Below, one piece after another: positions 26,435 to 34,339 of a DNA stretch of 64,000 nt (positions are counted from its first letter, which is position 1; every line of letters starts with the position of its first letter). The translations under genes were made by a program, and so were the position numbers. Below the pieces are notes generated by a model. The model did not search any database. It worked only from the letters and a program-made list of their open reading frames with translations, and was not told the origin of the DNA. Where the stretch lies: contig NZ_FMUR01000005.1 of assembly GCF_900101605.1 (NCBI RefSeq), positions 1-64,000 of the forward strand, in the 5' to 3' direction. This stretch comes from Butyrivibrio hungatei (GTDB taxonomy: Bacteria > Bacillota > Clostridia > Lachnospirales > Lachnospiraceae).

Positions 26435-26474
26435 TGCCGAGCTCAAAACACAGTTTTTGGAATTAAAGAGTCAG

Positions 26475-26551
26475 CATCAAAGAAACATCAAAGCTGCATC
26501 AAAGCCACATTAAAGAAACAACAAAGAAGCACCACAAAACCATCAAAGAAA
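26475..26551 (+). repeat. Seven 11-bp direct repeats (CATCAAAGAAA-like)
   Basis: Contiguous 11-mers start at 26475, 26486, 26497, 26508, 26519, 26530 and 26541 with consensus CATCAAAGAAA. The 26530 copy is the most diverged. The period is close to one helical turn. They end 12 bases before the start codon at 26564. Confidence 0.75.
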
Positions 26552-26563
26552 GGAAACTGAAAC

Positions 26564-27364
26564 ATGGACAAATTGATCAAACTTATGGAGAATCGGGCAA
26601 AGGTATTACGAAATGGTATTAAGATTGCAGAAAGAGATAAAAAGACATTTCCTGAGGGGCATCTGAGGATAAGCAGAACCAATAATCAGATACGCTACTA
26701 TGAAGCGGCGGATGGCCCTACACCGGATGAAAAATACATTTCGGTGAAAAACATGAAGCTGATCAGGAGACTTGCGCAGAAAACATATAATAAAACGTTT
26801 TTGAGAAATGCCAAGAATGAGCTTGAGGATATAGAAAAGCTGCTAAAAGTTTTTAATAAGGCTGATGCGGATTCATGTTTTACTAATTTATCTTCTGACA
26901 GACAAAATCTTATTGTTCCATATATCATACCGGATCATCTATATGCCAAAGAGTGGCAGTCACAAAATTTCCAATCAAATTCATATATGCCTGAAAATAT
27001 TAAATATGATACTCGAAGAGGAGAAAAAGTCAGATCGAAATCAGAAGCGATACTGGCGGATATAATGTTTGAACTTGGGATTCCGTACCATTATGAAAAG
27101 CCATTGATAATAAGCGGAGGAATAGTCAGATACCCTGACTTTACCATGCTTAATGTTAAGACGCGGGAAGAAATCTATATGGAACATTTTGGCCTTCTTG
27201 ATGATGACGAATATAGAAGAGCGAGCCTTAATAAACTTGATGATTACAGAAGAAGCGGTATCTATCCCGGAAAGAATCTTATATTTACATACGAAACAGA
27301 TGATAGTCCTCTGGATATCAAAGGAATAAAAGAAATGCTCAAAGAACTTTTATGTGAAGCATAA
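26564..27364 (+). CDS. Orphan protein with a PD-(D/E)XK nuclease-like C-terminal domain
   Basis: No precise family is recognised. The N-terminal 110 residues are helical and basic (MDKLIKLMENRAKVLRNGIK, then KNELEDIEKLLKVFNKAD). From about residue 150 the sequence looks like a PD-(D/E)XK endonuclease fold: VRSKSEAILADIMFELGIPY (the Glu helix), YEKPLIISGGIVRYPDFTML (the metal Asp) and EEIYMEHFGLLDDDEY, where E-x-H replaces the common E-x-K. Such domains occur in many DNA repair, restriction and mobile-element proteins. The ATG has AAAGGA about 9 bases upstream. It follows the 75-bp array and the 11-bp repeats and is otherwise isolated. AT content is higher than in neighbouring housekeeping genes, consistent with an accessory origin. 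Confidence 0.75.
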   Translation: MDKLIKLMENRAKVLRNGIKIAERDKKTFPEGHLRISRTNNQIRYYEAADGPTPDEKYISVKNMKLIRRLAQKTYNKTFLRNAKNELEDIEKLLKVFNKADADSCFTNLSSDRQNLIVPYIIPDHLYAKEWQSQNFQSNSYMPENIKYDTRRGEKVRSKSEAILADIMFELGIPYHYEKPLIISGGIVRYPDFTMLNVKTREEIYMEHFGLLDDDEYRRASLNKLDDYRRSGIYPGKNLIFTYETDDSPLDIKGIKEMLKELLCEA

Positions 27365-27390
27365 GAGCTCTTTGAACATTTCCTGTTAAA

Positions 27391-27422
27391 CAAAAAAATC
27401 CCTCAACCATGCGGTTGAGGGA
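27391..27422 (-). terminator. Intrinsic terminator of tRNA-Met
   Basis: Read on the minus strand, TCCCTCAACC and GGTTGAGGGA pair around a short loop and are followed by a run of seven Ts. Confidence 0.85.
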
Positions 27423-27424
27423 AG

Positions 27425-27498
27425 TAGCGAGAGGGGGATTCGAACCCTCGACACCGCGGGTATGAACCGCGTGCTCTAGCCAACTGAGCTATCTCGCC
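27425..27498 (-). tRNA. tRNA-Met (anticodon CAT)
   Basis: On the minus strand a complete cloverleaf runs from GGCGAGA to TCTCGCT plus discriminator A. The D-arm contains AGCTCAGTTGGCTAGAGC, the anticodon stem-loop is GCGGTTCATACCCGC (CAT), and the T-arm holds GGTTCGAATCC. CCA is not encoded. The first pair is G-T(U). The normal, non-initiator acceptor and anticodon stem suggest elongator Met, though a tRNA-Ile2 whose C34 is modified also has a CAT anticodon in the gene. It has its own promoter and terminator. Confidence 0.95.
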
Positions 27499-27537
27499 AT
27501 CTGTGTGTTTCAGCTGTTTGTCACAGCCGACTTAGAT

Positions 27538-27567
27538 AATATACATCGTAGGTGGGCCCGTTGTCAA
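27538..27567 (-). promoter_or_regulatory. Promoter of tRNA-Met
   Basis: On the minus strand TTGACA (27562-27567) and TATATT (27538-27543) are separated by 18 bases, about 40 bases upstream of the tRNA 5' end. Confidence 0.7.
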
Positions 27568-27656
27568 CACGTATTTTTCAAATTTGAATAAAAAATTACA
27601 GCAAATCGGTATATAATATAAATATGAATTTAATCCCGTTTATTAAGGAGGCTGTT

Positions 27657-28964
27657 ATGTGGGCATATGAAACTTCTTTCTACCAGATATATCCGCTTGG
27701 TTTCTGTGGCGCACCCTATGAGAATGACGGAAAACTTGAGCACAGGATACTTAAAGTCATAGATTGGATTCCACATCTAAAAAAACTTGGAATAGGAGCG
27801 GTTTTGTTTAATCCTGTCTTCGAGTCGGACACTCACGGTTACAACACCAGAGATTACAAAAAGATAGATGTGCGGCTTGGGACAAACGAGGATTTTGCCA
27901 AAGTCTGCAAAGCGCTGCACGAAGAAGGCATAAGAGTGATATTGGACGGAGTTTTCAATCACGCCGGAAGAGGCTTTTTTGGCTTCGCCGATGTCTGCGA
28001 AAAGAAATGGGAATCCGCCTACAAGGACTGGTTTAATATAAACTTTGACGGAAACAGCAACTACAACGATGGGCTGTGGTACGAGGGTTGGGAAGGCAAC
28101 TACGACCTTGTGAAATTCAATCTTAAAAACCCGCAGGTCACGGACTACCTTTTGGAGAGCATTCGCACCTGGGTAAAAGAATTTGATATAGACGGCCTGA
28201 GACTTGATGTTGCTTATTGCCTCGATCAGGACTTTATAAGGACGCTCAGGCGAGAAACGACGGCGCTCAAGCAGGATTTTTATCTTACGGGTGAGATGAT
28301 CGGCGGTGATTATAACAGGATCATGGGCGACGATCTGTGTCACAGCGCCACCAACTACGAGTGTTACAAGGGAATGCACTCCGCGCTTAACAGTATGAAT
28401 CTGTTTGAAATCGTTCACTCCCTGCTTCGACAGTTTGGACCCGAGAATTGGACTTTGTACAGAGGAAGGCATCTTCAGTCGTTTGTTGACAATCATGATG
28501 TCAGCAGGATTGCAAGTGTTCTGAAACGTCCGGAGCATCTGAAGCTGATTTATACGCTTATGTTTGGTATGCCGGGAATCCCCACGATCTATTACGGAAG
28601 TGAATGGGGAGAGAAGGCGGATAAATCAATGGGTGATCCGGCGCTAAGGCCAAGCTTTGAAAAACCGCAGTGGAACGAGCTTACTGATCATATTGCAAAG
28701 CTGTGCAAGGCTAAAGCGGAATCGCAGGCGCTTAACTACGGAGATTTCACATCCCTTCTTCTTACAAACAGACAGTGCATTTTCAGGCGCGCGTGCGATA
28801 AGGGGCGCGTTCTTACTGTGATCAATGCGGACGAAGCGTCTTTCCATGCTGATTTTAACGCTGAGGCGGGATGCGGTATAGATCTTATAACCGGCAAAAA
28901 AATAGATTTTGGCGGAGGGCTCGATATTCCTCCATACACTTCATACTTAATAGAACTTGAATAA
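27657..28964 (+). CDS. GH13 alpha-amylase family glycosidase, cytoplasmic
   Basis: ATG 27657 is the likely start because AAGGAGG (27645-27651) is 5 bases upstream; an in-frame ATG at 27624 would leave that site inside the gene. The 435-residue product has the four GH13 regions: DGVFNH (I), GLRLDVAY with the Asp nucleophile (II), GEMIGG with the acid/base Glu (III) and FVDNHD (IV), then a small C-terminal beta domain. No signal peptide is present, so it probably acts on imported maltodextrins or similar glucans. Subfamily and product specificity (neopullulanase/cyclomaltodextrinase versus amylase) cannot be fixed. Confidence 0.9.
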   Translation: MWAYETSFYQIYPLGFCGAPYENDGKLEHRILKVIDWIPHLKKLGIGAVLFNPVFESDTHGYNTRDYKKIDVRLGTNEDFAKVCKALHEEGIRVILDGVFNHAGRGFFGFADVCEKKWESAYKDWFNINFDGNSNYNDGLWYEGWEGNYDLVKFNLKNPQVTDYLLESIRTWVKEFDIDGLRLDVAYCLDQDFIRTLRRETTALKQDFYLTGEMIGGDYNRIMGDDLCHSATNYECYKGMHSALNSMNLFEIVHSLLRQFGPENWTLYRGRHLQSFVDNHDVSRIASVLKRPEHLKLIYTLMFGMPGIPTIYYGSEWGEKADKSMGDPALRPSFEKPQWNELTDHIAKLCKAKAESQALNYGDFTSLLLTNRQCIFRRACDKGRVLTVINADEASFHADFNAEAGCGIDLITGKKIDFGGGLDIPPYTSYLIELE

Positions 28965-29044
28965 CAAACAGGCAAACTTTTTTGATGGTAGCGGCACTAT
29001 AATCCAATATATACAAGCGCAAAAATAAATATTATAATTAAAAC

Positions 29045-30952
29045 ATGGAAATACGTACACTTATTATTGCAATTTTAGTTCTTGGAATTTTGATGCTAAT
29101 CTATATGAGAAAGAGCATACTACAGCTTTCCACGACTCGTATGTTCTGTCTCTTCTTAGTGTTGTCTGCTTTAAATATAGTTGTTGAGATGGTCGAATAC
29201 GGCGCTTTCGTTTATCCCGATGAGTCAAATCTGTGGCTGCAGGGCATTTCAAGAGGACTGTATCTGATAACGTTACTTGTCACGGTCTTTTCGCTTTGTA
29301 TTTACACTTATTCAAGATTTACCATAAAGAGAGGTGTTCCTGTAAAAAATGCAGTTCTGTCCGCGATTCCGGCGGCGCTGGGATTTCTTCTCATTATCCT
29401 TTCGAAAGTCTTGTTTGGAGGAACGTCAAGCGACATCCTCCTGACTATTTGCTATATTATCGGCATGTTATACTCGATTGCGTCGGTGGTTCTGGCTTGT
29501 GCATATAACGGAAGGACGAAGCGAGAAATTCTTTCTGCAATCGTGGTGTCACATCTTGTATGGTGCGCGATGTTTATTTTCCAGATCATCAGGAAAGGCA
29601 CGCAGGTTTCATCCGTAGCGATCACGGCTTCGGCACTTATCATTTACATTTTTGTCGAAAATCCCAAAGATTATTATGAAAAAAGCATTCCGGGTGTAAG
29701 GAACAAAGATGCTTTTATAGCAATGCTTGCAGAGCGCTTTGCGCGGCCGAAAACGTTTTTCATAATGTCTGTTATTTTTATTGAGAAAAATATTCTTTTC
29801 ACAGATTCTGCAAGAAAAGCGCTTGAAGACGAGCAGAAGAAGGTTGCAGAGTTTGCTCGCTCGGATTATCAGCTCAGTGCGTACTTGTCGAGCTGGAATA
29901 CGCTTAGCTTCATGACGGGAAGAGCGGACGTCGTCGAACGTTTCATGTCCGCAATCAATCTTTATAAAGGCATCGGCGCGGGAAGTTACAGGTTTACATT
30001 TTCGGTTGTAGAGGCTCCGCGAATTGTAAAAGAGCTTGATAAGGCCATGCAGATACTTACATATGTTTCCGGAGAATATGCGTACAGCCAGTCTTCGCCA
30101 AACATTGTGATCGATGAAAATATAGTCGATAAGATGGTTTACAGAAACACGATAGAGGATGTTGTGCGCCAGGCGGTGAAGGATAAGAGCTTTGATGTAT
30201 ATTATCAACCGATCCTGAGCGTCAAAGAAGGCTCTTTTTCCTCGGCGGAAGCTCTTGTAAGGCTTCGCAGGCGCGACGGCGAAAAATATATCTCGCCCGA
30301 AGATTTTATCCCAATCGCGGAGAGATGCGGTCTTGTGCAGGAAATCGACGATCTTGTATTTGAGAAGGTTTGCTCTTTTATTGCAAAAGAGAATCTTATA
30401 AGCTACGGAATTAAAACGATTGAAGTCAATTTATCCGGAAATGAGGCGGTTGACGCGCATACGCATGAAAGACTTTTCAGGAAAATGGAGAAATACCACA
30501 TTCCGCCTAATTATATTAACTTTGAGATCACTGATACGTCCCATATAACGGGCGATGCGACATTTAAAGAGAATTTCACGAAGATGCGCGAACAGGGATT
30601 TACCTTCTCCATGGATGATTTTGGAGTGGGAGATTCCAACATTTTGGAGCTTCTCAAATTTGATTATGTGCTGATAAAGATGGACAGAGAGTTTATATGG
30701 AATTGTCTGGATCCCGAGAATCCCGAGAAGCTGAATGTGCTCAAACATACTATTGATTTTATGAAGAAAAACGGACTTCACGTGCTTGCAGAGGGAGTTG
30801 AGACACTTGAGCAGGCAAGGATCCTCATAGATAACGGCGTTGAGTATCTGCAGGGATTCTATTATTCAAGACCCGTTCCCGAAAATGACTATATAGAATT
30901 TTTGAATGCACAAAAAGGACTGGTTCATAAAGCGGATGGTACTGCAAACTGA
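29045..30952 (+). CDS. Membrane EAL-domain protein (probable c-di-GMP phosphodiesterase)
   Basis: The first about 205 residues form six or seven hydrophobic helices, a membrane sensor module. Residues about 215-370 look like a degenerate GGDEF-type region without a GGDEF motif. From about residue 385 there is an EAL domain: SAEALVRL with the EAL glutamate, IEVNLSG, FEITDTS, MDDFGVGDSN, LIKMDREF, LAEGVET and LQGFYYS. The main metal and catalytic residues seem kept, though DDFGVGDSN departs from the common DDFGTGYSS and ITD replaces ITE, so activity needs testing. The ATG lacks a ribosome site, and a TATAAT lies 6 bases before it (29033-29038). Confidence 0.85.
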   Translation: MEIRTLIIAILVLGILMLIYMRKSILQLSTTRMFCLFLVLSALNIVVEMVEYGAFVYPDESNLWLQGISRGLYLITLLVTVFSLCIYTYSRFTIKRGVPVKNAVLSAIPAALGFLLIILSKVLFGGTSSDILLTICYIIGMLYSIASVVLACAYNGRTKREILSAIVVSHLVWCAMFIFQIIRKGTQVSSVAITASALIIYIFVENPKDYYEKSIPGVRNKDAFIAMLAERFARPKTFFIMSVIFIEKNILFTDSARKALEDEQKKVAEFARSDYQLSAYLSSWNTLSFMTGRADVVERFMSAINLYKGIGAGSYRFTFSVVEAPRIVKELDKAMQILTYVSGEYAYSQSSPNIVIDENIVDKMVYRNTIEDVVRQAVKDKSFDVYYQPILSVKEGSFSSAEALVRLRRRDGEKYISPEDFIPIAERCGLVQEIDDLVFEKVCSFIAKENLISYGIKTIEVNLSGNEAVDAHTHERLFRKMEKYHIPPNYINFEITDTSHITGDATFKENFTKMREQGFTFSMDDFGVGDSNILELLKFDYVLIKMDREFIWNCLDPENPEKLNVLKHTIDFMKKNGLHVLAEGVETLEQARILIDNGVEYLQGFYYSRPVPENDYIEFLNAQKGLVHKADGTAN

Positions 30953-31493
30953 TAGACTGTTATTACGAAAATGGGAAACCGATGACGCGGCAGATCTGTA
31001 CAAGTACGCCAGCGATGAAAGGATAGGCCTTCCTGCGGGGTGGCCGCCTCATAAAGACGAAGCATACAGCAGAGCAATAATAAGAACTGTTTTTGCAAGG
31101 GACGAAGTGTATGCTATCTGCATGAAAGAACACGGAAGAACGGTGATAGGAAGCATAGGACTTACTTTGGAAGGCAGCCCCGAGCGCCCTATTGCCGAGA
31201 ACGAGGCGGAACTTGGCTACTGGATAGGGTATCCTTTCTGGGGTAAAGGAATTGCGACTGAAGCGGCAAAGGAATTACTTAGACATGGCTTTGAGGATCT
31301 AAATCTTAGCCGTGTTTTTTGTGCGTATTTTGAGGGGAACGAGCGGTCAAAAAAAGTACAGGACAAGTGCGGGTTCAAACTTCATCATGTGAATCATATG
31401 ACCAGAGTCGTTATGCTCGGAGAACTTAGGGTGGAATACGTGAATGTGCTTACTTTTGACGATTGGAGTAAAAAATTTAAGGCAAATGAATAA
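30936..31493 (+). CDS. GNAT acetyltransferase, RimJ/RimL-like
   Basis: GCN5-related N-acetyltransferase of the type that acetylates ribosomal protein N-termini, amino acids or small molecules. ATG 30936 gives the family's usual opening (LQTDRLLLRKWETDDAADLYKYASDERI); an in-frame ATG at 30906 lies further inside the EAL gene. The acetyl-CoA-binding part is ELGYWIGYPFWGKGIATEAAKELL, followed by CAYFEGNERSKKVQDKCGF. About 185 residues. The start overlaps the end of the EAL gene by 17 bases, suggesting coupled translation. Substrate unknown. Confidence 0.85.
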   Translation: MVLQTDRLLLRKWETDDAADLYKYASDERIGLPAGWPPHKDEAYSRAIIRTVFARDEVYAICMKEHGRTVIGSIGLTLEGSPERPIAENEAELGYWIGYPFWGKGIATEAAKELLRHGFEDLNLSRVFCAYFEGNERSKKVQDKCGFKLHHVNHMTRVVMLGELRVEYVNVLTFDDWSKKFKANE

Positions 31494-31545
31494 AATTTTT
31501 GTAAAGATTTTCGAACGGTATGATATTACATAAAAAACTGTATTG

Positions 31546-31554
31546 TGATATACT
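31546..31554 (+). promoter_or_regulatory. Extended -10 promoter upstream of carD
   Basis: TGATATACT is an extended -10 element (TGn plus TATACT). The -35 is poor. It leaves a leader of about 105 bases before the gene. Confidence 0.5.
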
Positions 31555-31607
31555 GAAAAAGGTTCGCGGATTTCTTACGTGGAATCATATATTTTTTTCT
31601 TGCTTGC

Positions 31608-31621
31608 TGAAAGCGCTTACA
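31608..31621 (+). promoter_or_regulatory. cre-like site (CcpA/LacI-family operator)
   Basis: TGAAAGCGCTTACA fits the cre consensus TGWAANCGNTNWCA at every fixed position. It lies downstream of the -10 and 45 bases before the carD-like start, a position that would block elongation. Confidence 0.6.
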
Positions 31622-31665
31622 TAAAGTTGTGTTGGCTTTTTTGAGAATATTGAAGGAGGAACGGA

Positions 31666-32184
31666 ATGTTGAATGTAGGTGATTGCGTGATTTACGGTAG
31701 CCATGGATTGTGTAAGGTTCGGGATATTCTCGTTCCGGCATTTCTGGAGAAGGGAAATGAGAAGCAATATTACATGATGGTTTCCGCTGTGGATGCAGGC
31801 AGCGTTATCTATGTTCCCGTCGAAGGGGCAGAGGATAAGGTTCGCGATGTTATGAGCGCGGACGACGCCGAGGAACTTATCTGCGAGATTGAGGATGTGG
31901 ATGAGCTTGATCTTCCCGATGGCAAGAAAGCTGAACCGGAGATTACCGGAATAATAAAGAGAAATATAGCCGACGAGATGATGAGTCTTGTGAAGTCGCT
32001 TCATAAGATCAAGGCTATGCGAGAGGCTGAGGGCAAGAAATTTGCCGCACTTAATGAGAAATATCTGAATATGGCTGAGAAACTTCTTTATACCGAGATG
32101 GCATTTTCGCTGAAAACAGAGAAGGAAACGATCAAGGATAGAGTGATTGAAGTGCTGTCAGGTCTTCCGCTTGAAACTATTTAA
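31666..32184 (+). CDS. CarD family transcriptional regulator
   Basis: CarD/CdnL proteins bind the RNA polymerase beta subunit through an RID (TRCF-like) Tudor fold and contact the promoter upstream fork. The N-terminus is typical: VGDCVIYGSHGLCKVRDI, then YYMMVSAVDAGSVIYVPVE. The C-terminal half is helical (EMMSLVKSLHKIKAMREAEGKK, MAEKLLYTEMAFSL). The 172-residue length is normal. AAGGAGG lies about 8 bases before the ATG. It is monocistronic, with a terminator at 32202. Confidence 0.92.
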   Translation: MLNVGDCVIYGSHGLCKVRDILVPAFLEKGNEKQYYMMVSAVDAGSVIYVPVEGAEDKVRDVMSADDAEELICEIEDVDELDLPDGKKAEPEITGIIKRNIADEMMSLVKSLHKIKAMREAEGKKFAALNEKYLNMAEKLLYTEMAFSLKTEKETIKDRVIEVLSGLPLETI

Positions 32185-32201
32185 TAAAAAGGTTCGATAA
32201 A

Positions 32202-32246
32202 GAGTCGCTTGTGAAAGATTCAACTTTTTCAAGCGACTCATTTTAT
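32202..32246 (+). terminator. Intrinsic terminator of carD
   Basis: GAGTCGCTTG (32202-32211) and CAAGCGACTC (32230-32239) form a perfect 10-bp stem followed by ATTTTAT, which is also the left arm of repeat copy C. Confidence 0.75.
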
Positions 32247-32290
32247 ATCAGAGGAAATTTCTTCCCTCTGATATAAAAAATACGCTCCGC
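32241..32290 (+). repeat. Intergenic repeat family 1, copy C
   Basis: TTTTATATCAGAGG (32241-32254) pairs perfectly with CCTCTGATATAAAA (32265-32278). The loop holds AAATTTCTTC and the tail has CGCTCCGC (32283-32290) followed by GGATGCG. It directly abuts the carD terminator, as copy B abuts another terminator. The downstream 100 bases contain GCGCGC-rich DNA and an AAAGAGTTGC/GCAACTCTTT hairpin (about 32352-32374). Confidence 0.7.
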
Positions 32291-32357
32291 TATGGATGCG
32301 ACCGATGCGCAGATGAATTTTGTAAGCTAAGGTTTGCGCGCATCGGCGCGCAAAGAG

Positions 32358-32387
32358 TTGCAAAGCAACTCTTTGTTCTGATACAAT
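32358..32387 (+). promoter_or_regulatory. Promoter of alaX, apparently giving a leaderless mRNA
   Basis: TTGCAA (32358-32363) and TACAAT (32382-32387) are 18 bases apart. The -10 ends 7 bases before the ATG, so transcription would begin at or next to the start codon. The -35 lies inside a perfect hairpin of the adjoining repeat. Confidence 0.55.
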
Positions 32388-32394
32388 ACAACCT

Positions 32395-33600
32395 ATGGGT
32401 AAAACAGTTGAACTTTATTATGAAAGTGCATATATAACTGAATTTGACGCGAATGTATTAAGCTGCAGAGAACGTGAGGACGGTAAGTTTGATGTTGTTC
32501 TTGATAAGACGGCTTTTTTCCCCGAGCAGGGCGGTCAGACTTCTGATGTGGGAGAGCTTACATCGGAAGACGGAGCAAATTTCGAGGTGTCATATACGGG
32601 AATCGGGAAGGAACCTGATTCTGGCGAAGATGAGATCTATCATGTGCTTGATAAGAGCATTGAGGCGGGCACCGGTGTTCATGGCAGGATTGATTGGGAA
32701 CATCGCTTTAGCAATATGCAGCAGCACACGGGTGAACATATTTTTTCCGGAATAGTAGGTTCAAAGTACGGTTATGACAATGTCGGCTTTCATCTGAGTG
32801 ATACTGAAGTTACGATGGATTATAACGGTGCGCTTGGCGCCGAGGATATAAAATTTATTGAGAAAAGCGTAAATGAAGCCATCTGGAAGAATGTAAGCGT
32901 TATCGCAAGATTTCCTTCCGAGGATGAGCTTAAGGACATTTCATATCGCAGTAAAAAAGAACTTACGGGTGCGATCCGCATTGTTGATATCGAAGGCTAC
33001 GATTCATGCGCATGCTGTGCACCTCATGTTGCGAAAACAGGCGAGATAGGGCTTTTGAAAGTTGTGGGAGTCCGTAATTACAAAGGCGGAGTGAGAGTTA
33101 ATATTCTGTGCGGTAAAAGGGCGCTTGAATTTCTTTTGACCGAGCATGATATCTTATCGAAGCTCGCGACAGACTTTACGACATCTTTTGACAATGTACC
33201 TTCATCCGTTGCAAAGCTTAGGGATGAAAATGCCGCATTAAAAGAAAATCTGTATGCTGAAAGAGAGAAGCTTTTGGGATATGAACTGGCGGATATAGAC
33301 AAGAATCTGAAAAACGTATTTCTTTTTAAGGATGCCGATACGGATATGAACCTTATTAGGAAAACCGTCAATTTACTTGTTGCGGAGCACGAGGGATTTT
33401 GCGGAGTTTTCGCGGGAAATTCCGAAGCAGGATACAGATATATAATCGCTTCCGGAACGGCCGGTGGCGATGCGCGCACTGTTTCAGGACTTTTGAAAGA
33501 AAAGTTTGGAGCAAAGGGAGGCGGAAGCAATCAGATGGTTCAGGGTAGTCTTTCGGGCGCAAGCCGTGATGAACTGATGGATTGCTGTAATAATCTATAA
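32395..33600 (+). CDS. alaX: Alanyl-tRNA editing protein AlaX
   Basis: Stand-alone homologue of the AlaRS editing domain that hydrolyses Ser-tRNA(Ala) or Gly-tRNA(Ala). Residues near 40 read FFPEQGGQTSD, the zinc-binding HxxxH is in QQHTGEHIFSG, and the paired Cys/His is in DSCACCAPHV. A C-terminal DHHA1-type region ends GAKGGGSNQMVQGS. The 401-residue length indicates the long form that keeps DHHA1. No ribosome binding site precedes the ATG, and the family's normal N-terminus begins within a few residues of it, so a leaderless transcript fits. azlC follows 7 bases after the stop. Confidence 0.92.
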   Translation: MGKTVELYYESAYITEFDANVLSCREREDGKFDVVLDKTAFFPEQGGQTSDVGELTSEDGANFEVSYTGIGKEPDSGEDEIYHVLDKSIEAGTGVHGRIDWEHRFSNMQQHTGEHIFSGIVGSKYGYDNVGFHLSDTEVTMDYNGALGAEDIKFIEKSVNEAIWKNVSVIARFPSEDELKDISYRSKKELTGAIRIVDIEGYDSCACCAPHVAKTGEIGLLKVVGVRNYKGGVRVNILCGKRALEFLLTEHDILSKLATDFTTSFDNVPSSVAKLRDENAALKENLYAEREKLLGYELADIDKNLKNVFLFKDADTDMNLIRKTVNLLVAEHEGFCGVFAGNSEAGYRYIIASGTAGGDARTVSGLLKEKFGAKGGGSNQMVQGSLSGASRDELMDCCNNL

Positions 33601-33607
33601 GATTAAG

Positions 33608-34339
33608 GTGAAAAAGTTTGATATGAATGTTGGCAAATTCAGTGACTTCAGAGACGGAGTCAGGGATGCTGTCCCGATTTTTCTGGGATATATAGCTGTT
33701 TCTTTTGCATTCGGAATAGAGAGCTCCAAGATTGGAATGACGGTATTTCAGTCGGCGATGACATCTCTTCTTAATGTCACAAGTGCAGGGCAGTTTTCTG
33801 CTCTTGATATAATCGAAAAAAACGGAAGTTTTCTTGAACTTGCCGTATTACAGTTTATAATCAATTTAAGATATATGCTTATGTCTGCGGCATTATCGCA
33901 GAAACTTGATCCTAAGGTAAGTATTTTGCACAGACTTGGAATTTCATACGGCGTTACGGATGAGGTTTTCGGAGTGAGTGTCCTTAAAAAGGGCGGGCTT
34001 TATCCCATGTATTCGTACGGACTTATAACGCTTTCAGTGTTTGGTTGGGTACTTGGAACTGTTCTTGGCGCGATTGCGGGCCAGATCATGCCGCAGAGAC
34101 TTATAAGTTGTTTGGGCCTTGCCATTTATGGTATGTTTATTGCAATAATCATCCCGGATACAAGAGAGGACAAAAATGTGCGTATGGTTGTCACTTTTTC
34201 GATGATCCTGAGCACGGTTTTTGCGTTTGCACCGTTTCTTAACTGTATATCTTCGGGATTTAGAATTATAATAATTACAGTGCTTGTGGCTGCCTGTGCG
34301 GCTGTGATCGCACCTGTCAGGGAGGAAGAAGATGAGTAA
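33608..34339 (+). CDS. azlC: Branched-chain amino acid export protein AzlC
   Basis: Large subunit of the AzlCD/YgaZH-type exporter of branched-chain amino acids and analogues. The 243-residue polytopic protein has the family start FRDGVRDAVPIFLGYIAVSFAFGI, then SLLNVTSAGQFSALDII, NLRYMLMSAALSQKL and GVTDEVFGVS. The start is GTG 33608 or, equally, ATG 33623, with AAGGTG 12 bases before the latter. It overlaps azlD by 8 bases. Confidence 0.92.
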   Translation: MKKFDMNVGKFSDFRDGVRDAVPIFLGYIAVSFAFGIESSKIGMTVFQSAMTSLLNVTSAGQFSALDIIEKNGSFLELAVLQFIINLRYMLMSAALSQKLDPKVSILHRLGISYGVTDEVFGVSVLKKGGLYPMYSYGLITLSVFGWVLGTVLGAIAGQIMPQRLISCLGLAIYGMFIAIIIPDTREDKNVRMVVTFSMILSTVFAFAPFLNCISSGFRIIIITVLVAACAAVIAPVREEEDE

